A program made the position numbers and the translations under genes. Shown in pieces: positions 26,724 to 36,148 of a stretch of DNA of 64,000 nt (its first letter is position 1; each line of letters begins with the position of its first letter). Below the pieces are notes generated by a model. It ran no database searches and had not been told where the DNA came from. It saw only the letters and a list, made by a program, of their open reading frames with translations. Source of the stretch: Bacteroidales bacterium (GTDB taxonomy: Bacteria; Bacteroidota; Bacteroidia; Bacteroidales; Tenuifilaceae); NCBI GenBank assembly GCA_003818205.1, contig RPRQ01000018.1:1-64000 (forward strand), in the 5' to 3' direction.

Positions 26724-29336
26724 TTAGAACTCGATGCCTATTAGTAGAACGTCATCAACTTGTTTATTATTCCCTTTGAACTCTTCAAAATCTTTTGCGA
26801 AAAGTTCAGCATATTGGGGCATAGCTAGGCTTTGATTTCCCATTATTAAATCCCTTACCCTCATTGGGGAATACTTTCTTTTCTCCTCGCCGCCAACCTG
26901 ATCGGGTAAACCATCGGAGAAAAAGAATATTTTGTCGCCCGTTTGAATTTCAATCTGATGGTTCGTAAACTCCTCTTCCCCTTTTTTAGGATGGGGAATT
27001 CCACCTATGGCTTTTCTATCTCCTTTGAATTCAAGCAGCTGTCCTTTTCGAAGAAGGAATAGCGGACGATGCGCACCAGCGTACTGTAGATCACGATTTT
27101 TAAGGCTGATTTTGCATAGCGCAATATCCATTCCATCGCGTGCTTCGGCATCGGGTCTATCCTGTTTTAGGGTCTTTCGAACGCCGTAGTGCAGAAGGTC
27201 AAGGATTTTACCAGCGGAGTAGGCCGAATCGTGGTCAACCACGTTGTTAAGCGTAAAATATCCGATGAATGAAAGTAGCGCCCCGGGTACACCATGTCCT
27301 GTACAATCAACAACAGCTATGTATATATAATCATCTTTGATGAAGAACCAAGGAAAATCTCCGCTAACAACATCTCTAGGATGGTAATAGATGAATGATT
27401 TTGGAAGATATTGCCTTATCAGCCTATTATTTGGTAGGATAGAGGTTTGAATACGCTGAGCGTAGTTGATACTTTCGGTTATCTTTCTGTTTTTGTCCAG
27501 TATTTCCATCTCAATCCGTTTCGCTTCGGTGATGTCGTGGCTAACGAACAGGATGGTTTCCAACTCATTCTCGTTCAGCTCAGGGATGGCGTTGATGTGC
27601 ATGATCCTTTCTCCCAGCTGCGTGGAAAGGGTGATTTCTCCATCGAGTTTCTCCTTTGTTGATCTTATTTGCTTAATTGAGTCCTTAAAGAAGTTGGCCA
27701 AGTTCTCATTCAGCTGAATAGAGCTTAGGGTTTGGTTAATTAACTCTTTGGCGGGAATATTAAGGTATTGCTCAACCATTGGGTTTGCATAGAAGAATTG
27801 CCCTGCGGTGTTGAGACGGATGATAATATCGGTGGAGTTTTCGGATAGCGATTGCATTTTGCTACGCATACGTTCCTCCTTTTCGGCACGTTTCCGTTCC
27901 GTAATATCCTGCGAGTTCAGGATGATTCCATTAATGGCTGAGTCATCGAGTAGGTTTCGTCCGGTTACCTCAAGAAAAATTTTCTCACCATCCTTCTTCA
28001 TGAAAGTATATTGAATGGTGATTGGAACCCTTGGGTTTAGGGTTAAATTCTCGAACATCTGATTCAGATCAATCTCCCCTTTTCGGGTTAATCGGTCAAC
28101 GTCTTTACCTCCCATCATCTCCTGCGGAGTATAGCCGAGAATTTTTGTAACCGAGGGGCTAACGTAGGTAAGCCTTAGATCTTGATTGTAAATGGATATT
28201 ATTTCAGAGGCGTTTTCAAGCAGGGAGTGAAGCCTCTTTTGGGCATTCTCAACTTCCTGAATTTTATCCTCAAGCTGTGCGTTCGACTTTTCGAGCTCAT
28301 CGTGGGTAGCACGCATTTCCTCGGCATTCTGACGAAGTTCCTCTTGGTTTTCCTTCAGCTCTTCGGTCATTTGCTGTGCTTCTTGAAGCAATCGTTCAGT
28401 CTTTTGGTTAACGCTGAGGTTAAAGATTGTTCGAGCTATAATCTCACCAACTTCACGGAGGAACTGAATGGTTAGCTCAGGTATTTCATCGTCAATAGAG
28501 GCGAATTCAACGACTCCTTGTAGCTTCTCGTTGGTGATTAATGGAATTATTAGTATGCTTTTGGGCTTCTTATCGCCCATAATACCAGAGGTCATTGTTG
28601 CGTAATCGTCGGGAATCTCGGTACGGTAGATGAAGTCCTTCTCATAGGCGCACTGACCGATTAGCCCTTTTCCGATCCTGAATTCTTGGTTAACGAATTT
28701 TTTACGGTTGTATGCGTAGGTTGCTAAGTTTACGAGTATCTTTTTCTCATCGTTATAGATGTATAGCGCTCCCTGAACGATGTTGATGTATTTAATCAGC
28801 TTAACCAGTACATCGTAAGAGAGCTCATCGAGGTTATTATGAAGCCGTAGGATGTACGATATATCTTCCTTCCCCTTGGTAATCCAGTTCAGCTCCGATT
28901 CCTTTTGCTGATTGGAGAGCAGGTTGTCGCGCATAACCAGAAGCGACTTGCCCAGAATGTCGTCTTCATCAGTTACTTCGAATGGGGCGTTGTATTCACC
29001 CTCCCCAATCTTTTTAGCAAAAAGGGCATTCTTGCTGATGTCGGAGTCGCGCTGTTGCAGCTCGCTCTCAAGAAATGTCGTTTTTTCGTAATGCTTTCTT
29101 AGCTGTTGAAAGGCGAACGAAGCGAATAGTATGGGGATAAAATCGATGAACCAATGTGTGGGGTTAACGCTATGTAGCTTAGCGATACCCGCAGCTGAGA
29201 ATGGAATATCCTTGATGGATAGGTCAATAATCCATGCCGTTAATGGGAATAGCAATCCAAAGGCTGCAGCCAGAATAACTCTTTGGCGAATTACATTTCC
29301 GCTAGAAGTGTCTGATATTTTGCCGATAGATGTCAT
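26724..29336 (-). CDS. SiaA-like PP2C/SpoIIE phosphatase with membrane, HAMP-like, GAF, coiled-coil and two PAS domains
   Basis: 870 residues. Two membrane segments (about 20-40, 48-62), HAMP-like helix pair (about 90-140), GAF (about 165-310), Glu-rich coiled coil (about 315-375: ELKENQEELRQNAEEMRATHDEL), PAS (about 380-490), PAS (about 500-610), and PP2C phosphatase (about 625-870). Metal-binding motifs are present: VVSGD near the start of the phosphatase domain, AVVDCTGHGVPGAL, FFFSDGLPDQ and DDVLL. The PP2C domain should dephosphorylate the SiaC homologue two genes on, as SiaA does. The sensor part is different from Pseudomonas SiaA, which is a simple membrane receptor. The gene lies 9 bp after the GAF protein gene. 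Confidence 0.9.
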   Translation of the reverse strand: MTSIGKISDTSSGNVIRQRVILAAAFGLLFPLTAWIIDLSIKDIPFSAAGIAKLHSVNPTHWFIDFIPILFASFAFQQLRKHYEKTTFLESELQQRDSDISKNALFAKKIGEGEYNAPFEVTDEDDILGKSLLVMRDNLLSNQQKESELNWITKGKEDISYILRLHNNLDELSYDVLVKLIKYINIVQGALYIYNDEKKILVNLATYAYNRKKFVNQEFRIGKGLIGQCAYEKDFIYRTEIPDDYATMTSGIMGDKKPKSILIIPLITNEKLQGVVEFASIDDEIPELTIQFLREVGEIIARTIFNLSVNQKTERLLQEAQQMTEELKENQEELRQNAEEMRATHDELEKSNAQLEDKIQEVENAQKRLHSLLENASEIISIYNQDLRLTYVSPSVTKILGYTPQEMMGGKDVDRLTRKGEIDLNQMFENLTLNPRVPITIQYTFMKKDGEKIFLEVTGRNLLDDSAINGIILNSQDITERKRAEKEERMRSKMQSLSENSTDIIIRLNTAGQFFYANPMVEQYLNIPAKELINQTLSSIQLNENLANFFKDSIKQIRSTKEKLDGEITLSTQLGERIMHINAIPELNENELETILFVSHDITEAKRIEMEILDKNRKITESINYAQRIQTSILPNNRLIRQYLPKSFIYYHPRDVVSGDFPWFFIKDDYIYIAVVDCTGHGVPGALLSFIGYFTLNNVVDHDSAYSAGKILDLLHYGVRKTLKQDRPDAEARDGMDIALCKISLKNRDLQYAGAHRPLFLLRKGQLLEFKGDRKAIGGIPHPKKGEEEFTNHQIEIQTGDKIFFFSDGLPDQVGGEEKRKYSPMRVRDLIMGNQSLAMPQYAELFAKDFEEFKGNNKQVDDVLLIGIEF

Positions 29337-29345
29337 ACTTTTTCG

Positions 29346-30128
29346 CTAAGTTTTCGATGTTTGGGTTAATTTCTCGCCAAGTTTTTGTCCAATATAAGCA
29401 AAAAGTTCTTCAACTTCGCTGCTAAATGATTTAAACGATGCCAATTCTATTATACCAATGGTTTCGTTGTTAGCTGAAATGATAGGAATAATTAGTAAAT
29501 GACTAGGAGATCCTTCGCCTAAGCCCGACATTATTGCAATATAGTTATCGGGCACTTTACTGAGGTTTAGCACTATTTTATTTTTAGCCACCTGACCCGC
29601 CAAGGTTTCTCCCTCGATGTAGGTTATCGGTTCTGATTCGGAGAAAAAGGCATAACCAGATTTAAAAGAGAACACCCCATCAGCAGGATTTTTTAGGTAT
29701 AGCAATCCTTGAACAATCTGTAATCGACGGGCGCAGTTCTGCAAAAGGGCTTCTCCGAATTTTTCAGTATTATCATTGTTAGATGGGATAATCGCTTTTG
29801 CTTCTTTCTCGATATCAATTTTTTCTTTTACAACAGTTTCTTTTTTACTCTCTTTTTGAACTTTAGTATCCTCAAGCCTGCGGACTAAAAGTTCGATCTC
29901 TTTCTTTAAGACTTTCGATCGGTTGCTACCGTTAAGGATAAGTAGGTAGAAGATGATTCCGATAAACGCAATTAAAATCATGAATACGATACCCCATGCA
30001 GGCGTAGCATTTACACCCGATGCGAGAAGGGTATTGTGAAATGATCTGAACACCAATAAAACAAATACGAACAGGAGGATTAGTAAAACCCCTGGCAAGT
30101 ATTTTGAGTATGGTTGAAGCAGTCTCAT
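29346..30128 (-). CDS. Membrane-anchored GAF domain protein
   Basis: 260 residues: two membrane segments (about 12-30 and 44-64), a short coiled coil rich in Lys and Glu (70-115), and one GAF domain (about 120-255). Its GAF is clearly related to those of the two large sensors in the cluster; all three contain a stretch like PDNYIAIMSGLGEG followed by LLIIPII. It has no output domain and may pair with the SiaA-like phosphatase or the large sensor. It overlaps the end of cheB by 4 bp (ATGA), so translation is coupled. Confidence 0.88.
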   Translation of the reverse strand: MRLLQPYSKYLPGVLLILLFVFVLLVFRSFHNTLLASGVNATPAWGIVFMILIAFIGIIFYLLILNGSNRSKVLKKEIELLVRRLEDTKVQKESKKETVVKEKIDIEKEAKAIIPSNNDNTEKFGEALLQNCARRLQIVQGLLYLKNPADGVFSFKSGYAFFSESEPITYIEGETLAGQVAKNKIVLNLSKVPDNYIAIMSGLGEGSPSHLLIIPIISANNETIGIIELASFKSFSSEVEELFAYIGQKLGEKLTQTSKT

Positions 30129-30697
30129 GGAGCGGTTGTTTTTATGTTTTGTAAAAACTTGATTATCTCTTGGGTTGATAGTATATGATCAACATTGGTC
30201 ATTTTAAGTGAAGCCTCTGTCATGGTTTTTACTTGGCATTCGGAAGGATCTTGCACAATAACAGTTCCTCCGAGGTCTTTTATTTTCTTTAACCCGTAAG
30301 CACCATCCCTATTGGCTCCCGAAAGGATTATTCCCACTAATTTCTCGCGATATACCTGAGCAGCAGTGATAAACGATAAATCAATGCTTGGCCTTGAATG
30401 GTTAACCGATTCTTCGGTCGAAAGGGCAATTTTGTTTCCTAGCTCAATAAACATGTGATAGTTTGCTGGGGCAAGGTATGCTCTTCCGGGTTTTATTTGC
30501 TCCTTGTCGAAGGGTTCTACTATGGGTATTGATGCCTTAATGGAAAGAGCCTCGACAAAACCGCTACGAATGTGTTTAAGCCTGTGCAAGCTGAGTAGCA
30601 CAGGAAGGGGAAATGTAGGGGGCAACGAATGGAGTATTCGGGTAATAACCTGAAAACTTCCTGCCGATCCGCCAATTATAACTGCTTTATAGTTCAA
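30125..30697 (-). CDS. cheB: CheB-type protein-glutamate methylesterase without receiver domain
   Basis: 190 residues, catalytic domain only. CheB removes methyl groups from glutamates of receptors. Catalytic triad by motif: Ser11 (GGSAGSF), His38 (LLSLHRL) and Asp131 (SGANRDGAYGL). The response-regulator domain that normally controls CheB is absent, so activity must be set another way. Start 2 bp after the upstream cheR-like gene; its 3' end overlaps the GAF protein gene. Confidence 0.92.
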   Translation of the reverse strand: MNYKAVIIGGSAGSFQVITRILHSLPPTFPLPVLLSLHRLKHIRSGFVEALSIKASIPIVEPFDKEQIKPGRAYLAPANYHMFIELGNKIALSTEESVNHSRPSIDLSFITAAQVYREKLVGIILSGANRDGAYGLKKIKDLGGTVIVQDPSECQVKTMTEASLKMTNVDHILSTQEIIKFLQNIKTTAP

Positions 30698-30699
30698 TT

Positions 30700-31533
30700 T
30701 TACGTTGTTTTTTTCTTGTAAATCTTATCCAAATCGTTAAACACAGTAAATTTATTGCTTGTGTTTGTATTTTCCAAAGTTTCTTTAACCCCTATAGCTA
30801 AATAACCCCCAGGAACAACACTGTTCGAAAGCTGATACATCACTTTATCCTGAAGTATTTGATTGTAGTAAATCATCTGATTTCGGAATAGTATTAATTT
30901 GATACCTCCAGGGGCACTATCATAAACGGTATTTAGCTTAATAAAGTTTACCCCATGAATCAAGCTTGTATCGAGGATTGTTTGCCCATTCTCGTTTTTA
31001 TAGTAGTCGGAGAAGTTCCGCTTCCCTATAAACCGGAGGTAGTTGGCCTCGTTAACCTCTAGCTCTTTTGCATCAATCCTACCGCTTTTGATTTTGTCAA
31101 TTACTTTATCGGAGATTGCCGAAGTGTAAAGTTGAACCTCCGGAAGAAGTCCCGCCTCTTTAAGAATGATTGCTAAGGAGTACAGCTCCTCCCCCGAATC
31201 GAAAGCGGAAACCCAAAGTTTTGGCTTTGATGGGCCTCCTTTCATCAAATCCGGAAGTATTTCATCGCGAATGGTTCTCCAAAGAGAAGGGTCGCGAAAC
31301 ATTTCGGTTGTTTCAGGGGTAATCTCCTGTAAGAATAGATCGAAATAATCCTTATTGCCCGAAAGGCGGCTTATTAAACCATCGGCATCCTTAAACCCAT
31401 TATTCATGATTACCTGCTCTAGCCTCCGCTTAAAAGAAGTGAGCGCATAATCCCTAAAGTCGTATCCATAGGTATCAAGTATCGATTTGATAACATTACG
31501 GGTCTCTACTATGCCTATTTCGTACCTAATCAT
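30700..31533 (-). CDS. CheR-type methyltransferase homologue with altered cofactor motif
   Basis: 277 residues. The CheR fold is recognisable: the N-terminal four-helix domain (YALTSFKRRLEQ), TEMFRDPSLW, and a Rossmann domain. The S-adenosylmethionine motif, normally a variant of ACSTGEE, reads AFDSGEE (Phe111-Asp112-Ser113), and the later CRNVxIYF motif is LFRNQMIYYN. It may bind the cofactor poorly and act as a scaffold or regulator, while the second CheR (33961-34800) keeps the standard motifs. Lies directly before cheB. Confidence 0.82.
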   Translation of the reverse strand: MIRYEIGIVETRNVIKSILDTYGYDFRDYALTSFKRRLEQVIMNNGFKDADGLISRLSGNKDYFDLFLQEITPETTEMFRDPSLWRTIRDEILPDLMKGGPSKPKLWVSAFDSGEELYSLAIILKEAGLLPEVQLYTSAISDKVIDKIKSGRIDAKELEVNEANYLRFIGKRNFSDYYKNENGQTILDTSLIHGVNFIKLNTVYDSAPGGIKLILFRNQMIYYNQILQDKVMYQLSNSVVPGGYLAIGVKETLENTNTSNKFTVFNDLDKIYKKKTT

Positions 31534-31550
31534 ATTCGTATAATCCCTGT

Positions 31551-33932
31551 TTATTGTTTTTTCTTCCTTAAGGTTTCGAGTTCGGCGATTAATGCGCTCA
31601 TCTCTTTCTCTTTTCTCTTTATCTCTGAAATATCGAAGCCAATATTTATAATCTTTGTAACCTGGTTGTGATCGTTAATAATAGGGGTATAGACCTCCGA
31701 GATGGTAATCTCTTTCCCCTTGAGGGTCAGGCTAAACTCCCTATTCTGCTTTTTGCCCTTGGAAAGATTATCCCAGAATTTTTTAAACTCTTTGGGGTTG
31801 TTCTTGGCCACGAAATCGACTTCGGCGATTAGCTGCCCTTCAATTTCTTCCTTTATACCCCCGAGTACTTGGATGTTTTTATTGTTGATGTATGTGATTA
31901 CACCTGCTGGATCGAGTTCAGTAATGAGGCAAGTATGGTCAAGCGCTTGAAGGAGCGCTTTCATTTCATCGTCACGTTGTAAATTGAGTTCTTGTTCAAC
32001 TTGGATTTCTAGCAGGGTTTGCTCAATCTCCTCGGCCTGTTTCTGTGCACGTATTTCAAGTAGTTTCGATTCAGTAACATCCTGGCCAAGGAAGTATATT
32101 TTGAAGATTGAGCCGAATTCATCAAAAGCGGGGCTTATGCTAGCGAGTATGTACAACTCGTTACTGTTTTTATCCACCCAGTGCATAGTGCCCTTATAGG
32201 TGATTCCCGACATTACTTCGGACCATGTGCCTCTGAACATTCCTTTCTCATCGGTATGAATAAACTCCGAAAGATTTTCCCCTTCAAGTTCTCCTCGTGT
32301 GCATCCCATTAAAGTGATGATGTTATTATTGGGGTTGCTGATGCTTCCATCTTCGTTCAGCTCACAGAATATCAATGCTTCGTTGATGGCTGCAGTCATA
32401 CCCTCCATTTCCAGCGATTTACGCGACATCTCTTCCTGTGTAGCCTGCATCTCCTCCATATTCTGACGCATCTCCTCCTCCTGTGCAGCCATTTCCTCGC
32501 GCTGCTGTTGTGATTGTTCGAGGAGCATGTTTGTTCGAATATTATTTTTAACCGACGATAGGGTTGACGAGATGCTTACCCCGATTTTCTCAACAAAATC
32601 AATTTCGAAATCTTTGAACTCATGGAAGGAGGCAATTTCAATGGCTCCGAATATGGCCTCTTCAAGTTTGAGCGGAACGATAAGCAGAGAGGTTGGTACC
32701 GCTTCGCCTAAACCCGATGTTATGCGGATATACTCGGTTGGTATCTCTTTGAGGTGAATTGTTTCTTTTTCTACAGCACAAGTGCCTACTAACCCTTCGC
32801 CAAGAGCAATCGTTTTCTCGAAGAATTTTTTGCGATTAAAAGCAAAGGCTGAAAGGAGCTCAAGGTGCTTAAATTCAGGATCATCATCGTTATATATAAA
32901 TAGACCGCCCTGATTGGCGTTGAGGTAGTTAACGAGATTTTGTATTACATTATCGGAGAGTTTGGCGAGATTGTTATTATTCTGACGGAGTATATCTCCA
33001 AACATTGCAAGGCCTGCGGTCGCCCAATTCCGTAGTTCATCTTCGCTTTTTCGCTTGCCATCCTCTTCATTAGCCATTTTTAGGCTTTGGCGCATGTTAA
33101 GAAGAGATGTGCCGAGAACATCCTGTTCTCCAAGGGCGCTAAACTCTGCATCGAGATTATTCTTGCCAATTTCGTTTGCAAAGTCAGCCTTTTGCTTTAT
33201 ATTATCAATTAAATCGTTGATAGATTCTACAATCTGCCCAAGTTCATTGTTTTGATTAAAATCAATCTTGTCGGGATTTTCACCCTCTGACAATTGTTTT
33301 ACTGCTTGCGTTATTTGTTTTAATAATTGGATAACGGGCTTTAGGATAAGGGTAATGGTTAGAAAGAAAACAAGAGAGGCAAATATCACTACAAGTATTA
33401 GCACTACTTTATTCTGCGATAGACTTTCGAGCACATCGCTTTTATTCACTGATATTCCGAGGTATGCCCCATAGGGCTCAATGTATTTGTAGCTTATCAG
33501 TCTGTCCTGCTTGTGACCATCCTTATAATCAGTATAGCTGATAAATCCTTCCTTCGAGCGTGATCTTTTTATTTCTTGAAGTAGAATGCTTGGAATTCTT
33601 TGCCCTTCCTTGAAGGCATGAATAATATATTGCCCCGAATTATCGAATATAAATGGGAAATCGGATTTATAGTAAGCGGTTTGGTTGAAGAACGGTTTGA
33701 GGATTAGATAATCGGAATTGCTATACCCCTGACCGGTTTGTCCTTCGACCAGCTGAACTATTTCAGCCATTTTGTTGAGATAAACCTCCATCTCGGTTTG
33801 GGTCGATGTTAATACCCTTTTTTTCGATAGTTGGAAAACCGAGAAACCAGAGGCTGCATACAAGATCACTACTATCGGGATGGTGAATAGTAGGATTTGC
33901 TTATTCAGGTTCAGGTTTCGAGTGTACTTCAT
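31551..33932 (-). CDS. Membrane sensor with Cache-like, HAMP, GAF, coiled-coil and two PAS domains
   Basis: 793 residues. Membrane segments at about 12-32 and 180-200 enclose a periplasmic Cache-like sensing domain (FPFIFDNSGQYIIHAFKEG). HAMP follows (about 200-250), a second HAMP-like pair (about 255-300), GAF (about 325-470), Glu-rich coiled coil (about 475-515: EEEMRQNMEEMQATQEEM), PAS (about 520-640), short coil and PAS (about 660-775). No kinase, cyclase or phosphatase domain is present. HAMP-GAF-coil-PAS order matches the SiaA-like protein and the two are homologous in this part. The Glu/Gln-rich coiled coil is the likeliest target of the CheR and CheB enzymes next door, though it lacks the long four-helix bundle of true chemoreceptors. 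Confidence 0.88.
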   Translation of the reverse strand: MKYTRNLNLNKQILLFTIPIVVILYAASGFSVFQLSKKRVLTSTQTEMEVYLNKMAEIVQLVEGQTGQGYSNSDYLILKPFFNQTAYYKSDFPFIFDNSGQYIIHAFKEGQRIPSILLQEIKRSRSKEGFISYTDYKDGHKQDRLISYKYIEPYGAYLGISVNKSDVLESLSQNKVVLILVVIFASLVFFLTITLILKPVIQLLKQITQAVKQLSEGENPDKIDFNQNNELGQIVESINDLIDNIKQKADFANEIGKNNLDAEFSALGEQDVLGTSLLNMRQSLKMANEEDGKRKSEDELRNWATAGLAMFGDILRQNNNNLAKLSDNVIQNLVNYLNANQGGLFIYNDDDPEFKHLELLSAFAFNRKKFFEKTIALGEGLVGTCAVEKETIHLKEIPTEYIRITSGLGEAVPTSLLIVPLKLEEAIFGAIEIASFHEFKDFEIDFVEKIGVSISSTLSSVKNNIRTNMLLEQSQQQREEMAAQEEEMRQNMEEMQATQEEMSRKSLEMEGMTAAINEALIFCELNEDGSISNPNNNIITLMGCTRGELEGENLSEFIHTDEKGMFRGTWSEVMSGITYKGTMHWVDKNSNELYILASISPAFDEFGSIFKIYFLGQDVTESKLLEIRAQKQAEEIEQTLLEIQVEQELNLQRDDEMKALLQALDHTCLITELDPAGVITYINNKNIQVLGGIKEEIEGQLIAEVDFVAKNNPKEFKKFWDNLSKGKKQNREFSLTLKGKEITISEVYTPIINDHNQVTKIINIGFDISEIKRKEKEMSALIAELETLRKKKQ

Positions 33933-33960
33933 CTCAATTCTATTTATTTGTGCGACTCAA

Positions 33961-34800
33961 CTATTTTTTAACGTATGCTTGACCAATTTTCTCGAACTTA
34001 TTCGCCCAAGGGCCTAGGATTGTTTCGTGCATTCCGAGCAAGAGGCACCCTTTAGGGTATAAGTTAGCATGAAATAGTTCAAATACTTTATTCTGAAGGC
34101 TATAGTTAAAGTAAATGATTACGTTTCGGCAAAGGATTAAATCGAATTTTGCAAAAAACAGGTTCCCATCGTTTACGAGGTCGTGTTTCCGGAAAATGGG
34201 TTTCTCGGTAAGGAATTTCTTGATGGTGATGGTATCCTTCAGCTTATCGATATCGAAATATTTCTCGTAGGGGATATCGTTGTACTCCTCAAAATTGAGA
34301 GGGTTCTGCTTTATAACCTTATCGAAATTATCGAGATAACCGATGTTGAATCGGTATTTGTAAACCCCCTTTTTTGAGGCCTCAAGCACATCGGTATTCA
34401 GGTCGGTAGCGAATATTTTCGCTTTATCGAGCATGTCCATCTCGTTTAGCAGAATCATCATGGAGTAAACCTCTTGCCCAGTTGAACACCCAGCATGCCA
34501 AATATTAATGGTTTTATTGTTCTTGAACCGTGGAAGAACCCGTGAACGGAGTAGATGCCAAACCGGGGGATCGCGGAAGAGCTCGGTGGTATTAACCGTA
34601 ATCTCCTTAACTATATTCTCGGCAAAACAGCTGTCCTGCTTGATGTTGGTAAGCAGACCGATTAGGTCAAGGTTGAGGTCGGTTAGGACCTTCAACAGAC
34701 GTCGTTTTAATGATTTATCGGAGTATTCCGAAAAATCGTATTTGGTGACATTCTTAAGTGTCGTTACAAAGTATTGAAGATCCTGATCCGTTACAATCAT
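33961..34800 (-). CDS. cheR: CheR-type protein-glutamate O-methyltransferase
   Basis: 279 residues, full length. Standard motifs: TTELFRDPPVW, the cofactor site WHAGCSTGQEVYSM (C105-S-T-G-Q-E110) and LILCRNVIIYFN. It methylates glutamates, most likely in the sensor proteins of the same cluster. It is the first gene of the 11-gene minus-strand cluster; the next gene begins 28 bp later. Confidence 0.93.
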   Translation of the reverse strand: MIVTDQDLQYFVTTLKNVTKYDFSEYSDKSLKRRLLKVLTDLNLDLIGLLTNIKQDSCFAENIVKEITVNTTELFRDPPVWHLLRSRVLPRFKNNKTINIWHAGCSTGQEVYSMMILLNEMDMLDKAKIFATDLNTDVLEASKKGVYKYRFNIGYLDNFDKVIKQNPLNFEEYNDIPYEKYFDIDKLKDTITIKKFLTEKPIFRKHDLVNDGNLFFAKFDLILCRNVIIYFNYSLQNKVFELFHANLYPKGCLLLGMHETILGPWANKFEKIGQAYVKK

Positions 34801-34819
34801 ACGAAAATGCCTGAAAATT

Positions 34820-34842
34820 AATCAGGTTACCAACCCCTGATT
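34820..34842. promoter_or_regulatory. Inverted repeat before the first gene of the Che-Sia cluster
   Basis: AATCAGG, 9 nt, CCTGATT, perfect arms, 20 bp before the cheR start codon. It may be an operator or a hairpin in the 5' leader. No exact TAnnTTTG box is visible on the minus strand in 34801-35098; otherwise that 298-bp gap shows nothing coding. Confidence 0.4.
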
Positions 34843-35098
34843 CAATACTACTAGCTAAAAAATACTTCCCATTCAAACTTGAAAAAAATATAAAAGTGAT
34901 CAAGCTTAAACTTGCTAAAAATATAAATACTTTGCAAATCTGCAAAGGTCTTAGAGGGTTTATTTTAAAATGAATGACTAATATGTGATAAATTTAATAT
35001 GAATTCAGCCTTTAGCTTGATTAATGATGCCGACTTGGCAATAGCTAATCGTGCGATTTATGGTAATTCTTTATCTATTCAAAATCATTAAATTGCCA

Positions 35099-36148
35099 TT
35101 ACTTTAAATTAAATTTCATTGATATAGGGTTATGATCGGAGTACCTGAAGTTTAGGTTAATTGTACGGCTATCCAAAACTTCGATATTGGGTGAAACGAG
35201 GAAAAAATCTATTATCGAACTGAATGTTTTTCCTACTGTATATGGTTCGTTGAGGTATCGATTGGTAGGATAATTTGGGTCAAAGACCCATTTCCATTCC
35301 GTTGGCATAAAATCGGGGCTGATGTTGGTCAGTTTAAAGAATTCAACTTTATAGCCTTCGCCAAAGGTGTTAAGCCGATAATGAGGAGGGGCTTGATTCC
35401 AATCGCCACCCACCACAACGTAGTTCCCTTTGATATACTCAATAAGAATAAAGTCTTTCAGATATTGCATCTCCTGCTTTTTTAGGCTACCATCATCGAA
35501 GGCCGACATGTGGGTGTTAATGATAATGAACTCTTTCCCATTTTTAGTTGGGTACCTATTGGCAAGCATACATCTTCGAAGGTTGAAAAGCCTATTGGGC
35601 CAACCGAATTGTCCGGGGTATCCATATCGGGTTGAGCTGATAGGTTTGTATCGGCTTAAGTTCATTACCCCTGAACTGACTTTCCCTAGCGGAGATGAGG
35701 GTGGAATAGGAACAAATTTTACCAAATAATTTGGAGCAAAGGCTGAGTTGTAGCGTTTAAGCGCAAGAATTATATCCATTTCGTTGATATTATAGCTTCG
35801 CTTGGAATCAATATCAATCTCCTGAATCAGGTAAAAGGCTGAAGCCGTTCCATTTTTTATGAACCGTGTGATAGAATCGAGGTTGATAAGCGTTCGCTCG
35901 TAGGTGTCACGAACTTTTTTCCCGCTATCGTAGAAAAAATCCATATTATCGCCAAGCCCTGCATACCCGATATTCCAAGATTCAATGCTCATTTCGGTAT
36001 TGCATGGTATTGTATCGGGGTTTGATGTTTGACAGATTAATAGTTCCTGAGGAGGATTATAGTAACTAATGGTTGAGTAGGCAATAAATATTCCCAAAAA
36101 GAGAAGAGCGGTTAGCAGCGCAATGCCTATGATTTTAATATACTTCAT
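35099..36148 (-). CDS. Endonuclease/exonuclease/phosphatase family protein, membrane-anchored
   Basis: 349 residues. One N-terminal membrane segment (about 5-25), then the DNase-I-like fold: SIESWNIGY at the start, LIQEIDIDSKR with the metal-binding Glu, NTHMSA, GGDWNQAPP and the terminal SDHNPI with the catalytic His. Family members cleave nucleic acids or phosphate esters such as sphingomyelin or inositol phosphates; membrane anchoring with an outward-facing domain suggests an extracytoplasmic substrate. It stands alone. Confidence 0.88.
   Translation of the reverse strand: MKYIKIIGIALLTALLFLGIFIAYSTISYYNPPQELLICQTSNPDTIPCNTEMSIESWNIGYAGLGDNMDFFYDSGKKVRDTYERTLINLDSITRFIKNGTASAFYLIQEIDIDSKRSYNINEMDIILALKRYNSAFAPNYLVKFVPIPPSSPLGKVSSGVMNLSRYKPISSTRYGYPGQFGWPNRLFNLRRCMLANRYPTKNGKEFIIINTHMSAFDDGSLKKQEMQYLKDFILIEYIKGNYVVVGGDWNQAPPHYRLNTFGEGYKVEFFKLTNISPDFMPTEWKWVFDPNYPTNRYLNEPYTVGKTFSSIIDFFLVSPNIEVLDSRTINLNFRYSDHNPISMKFNLK

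Noticed and set aside
21168-34800. Reading the Che-Sia cluster as a normal chemotaxis operon
   Set aside because: No CheA, CheW, CheY or true chemoreceptor domain is present, and the CheB lacks its receiver domain.
34754-34945. Small open frame with one hydrophobic stretch before cheR
   Set aside because: It overlaps the cheR start, is AT-rich, and lacks a plausible signal or start context.
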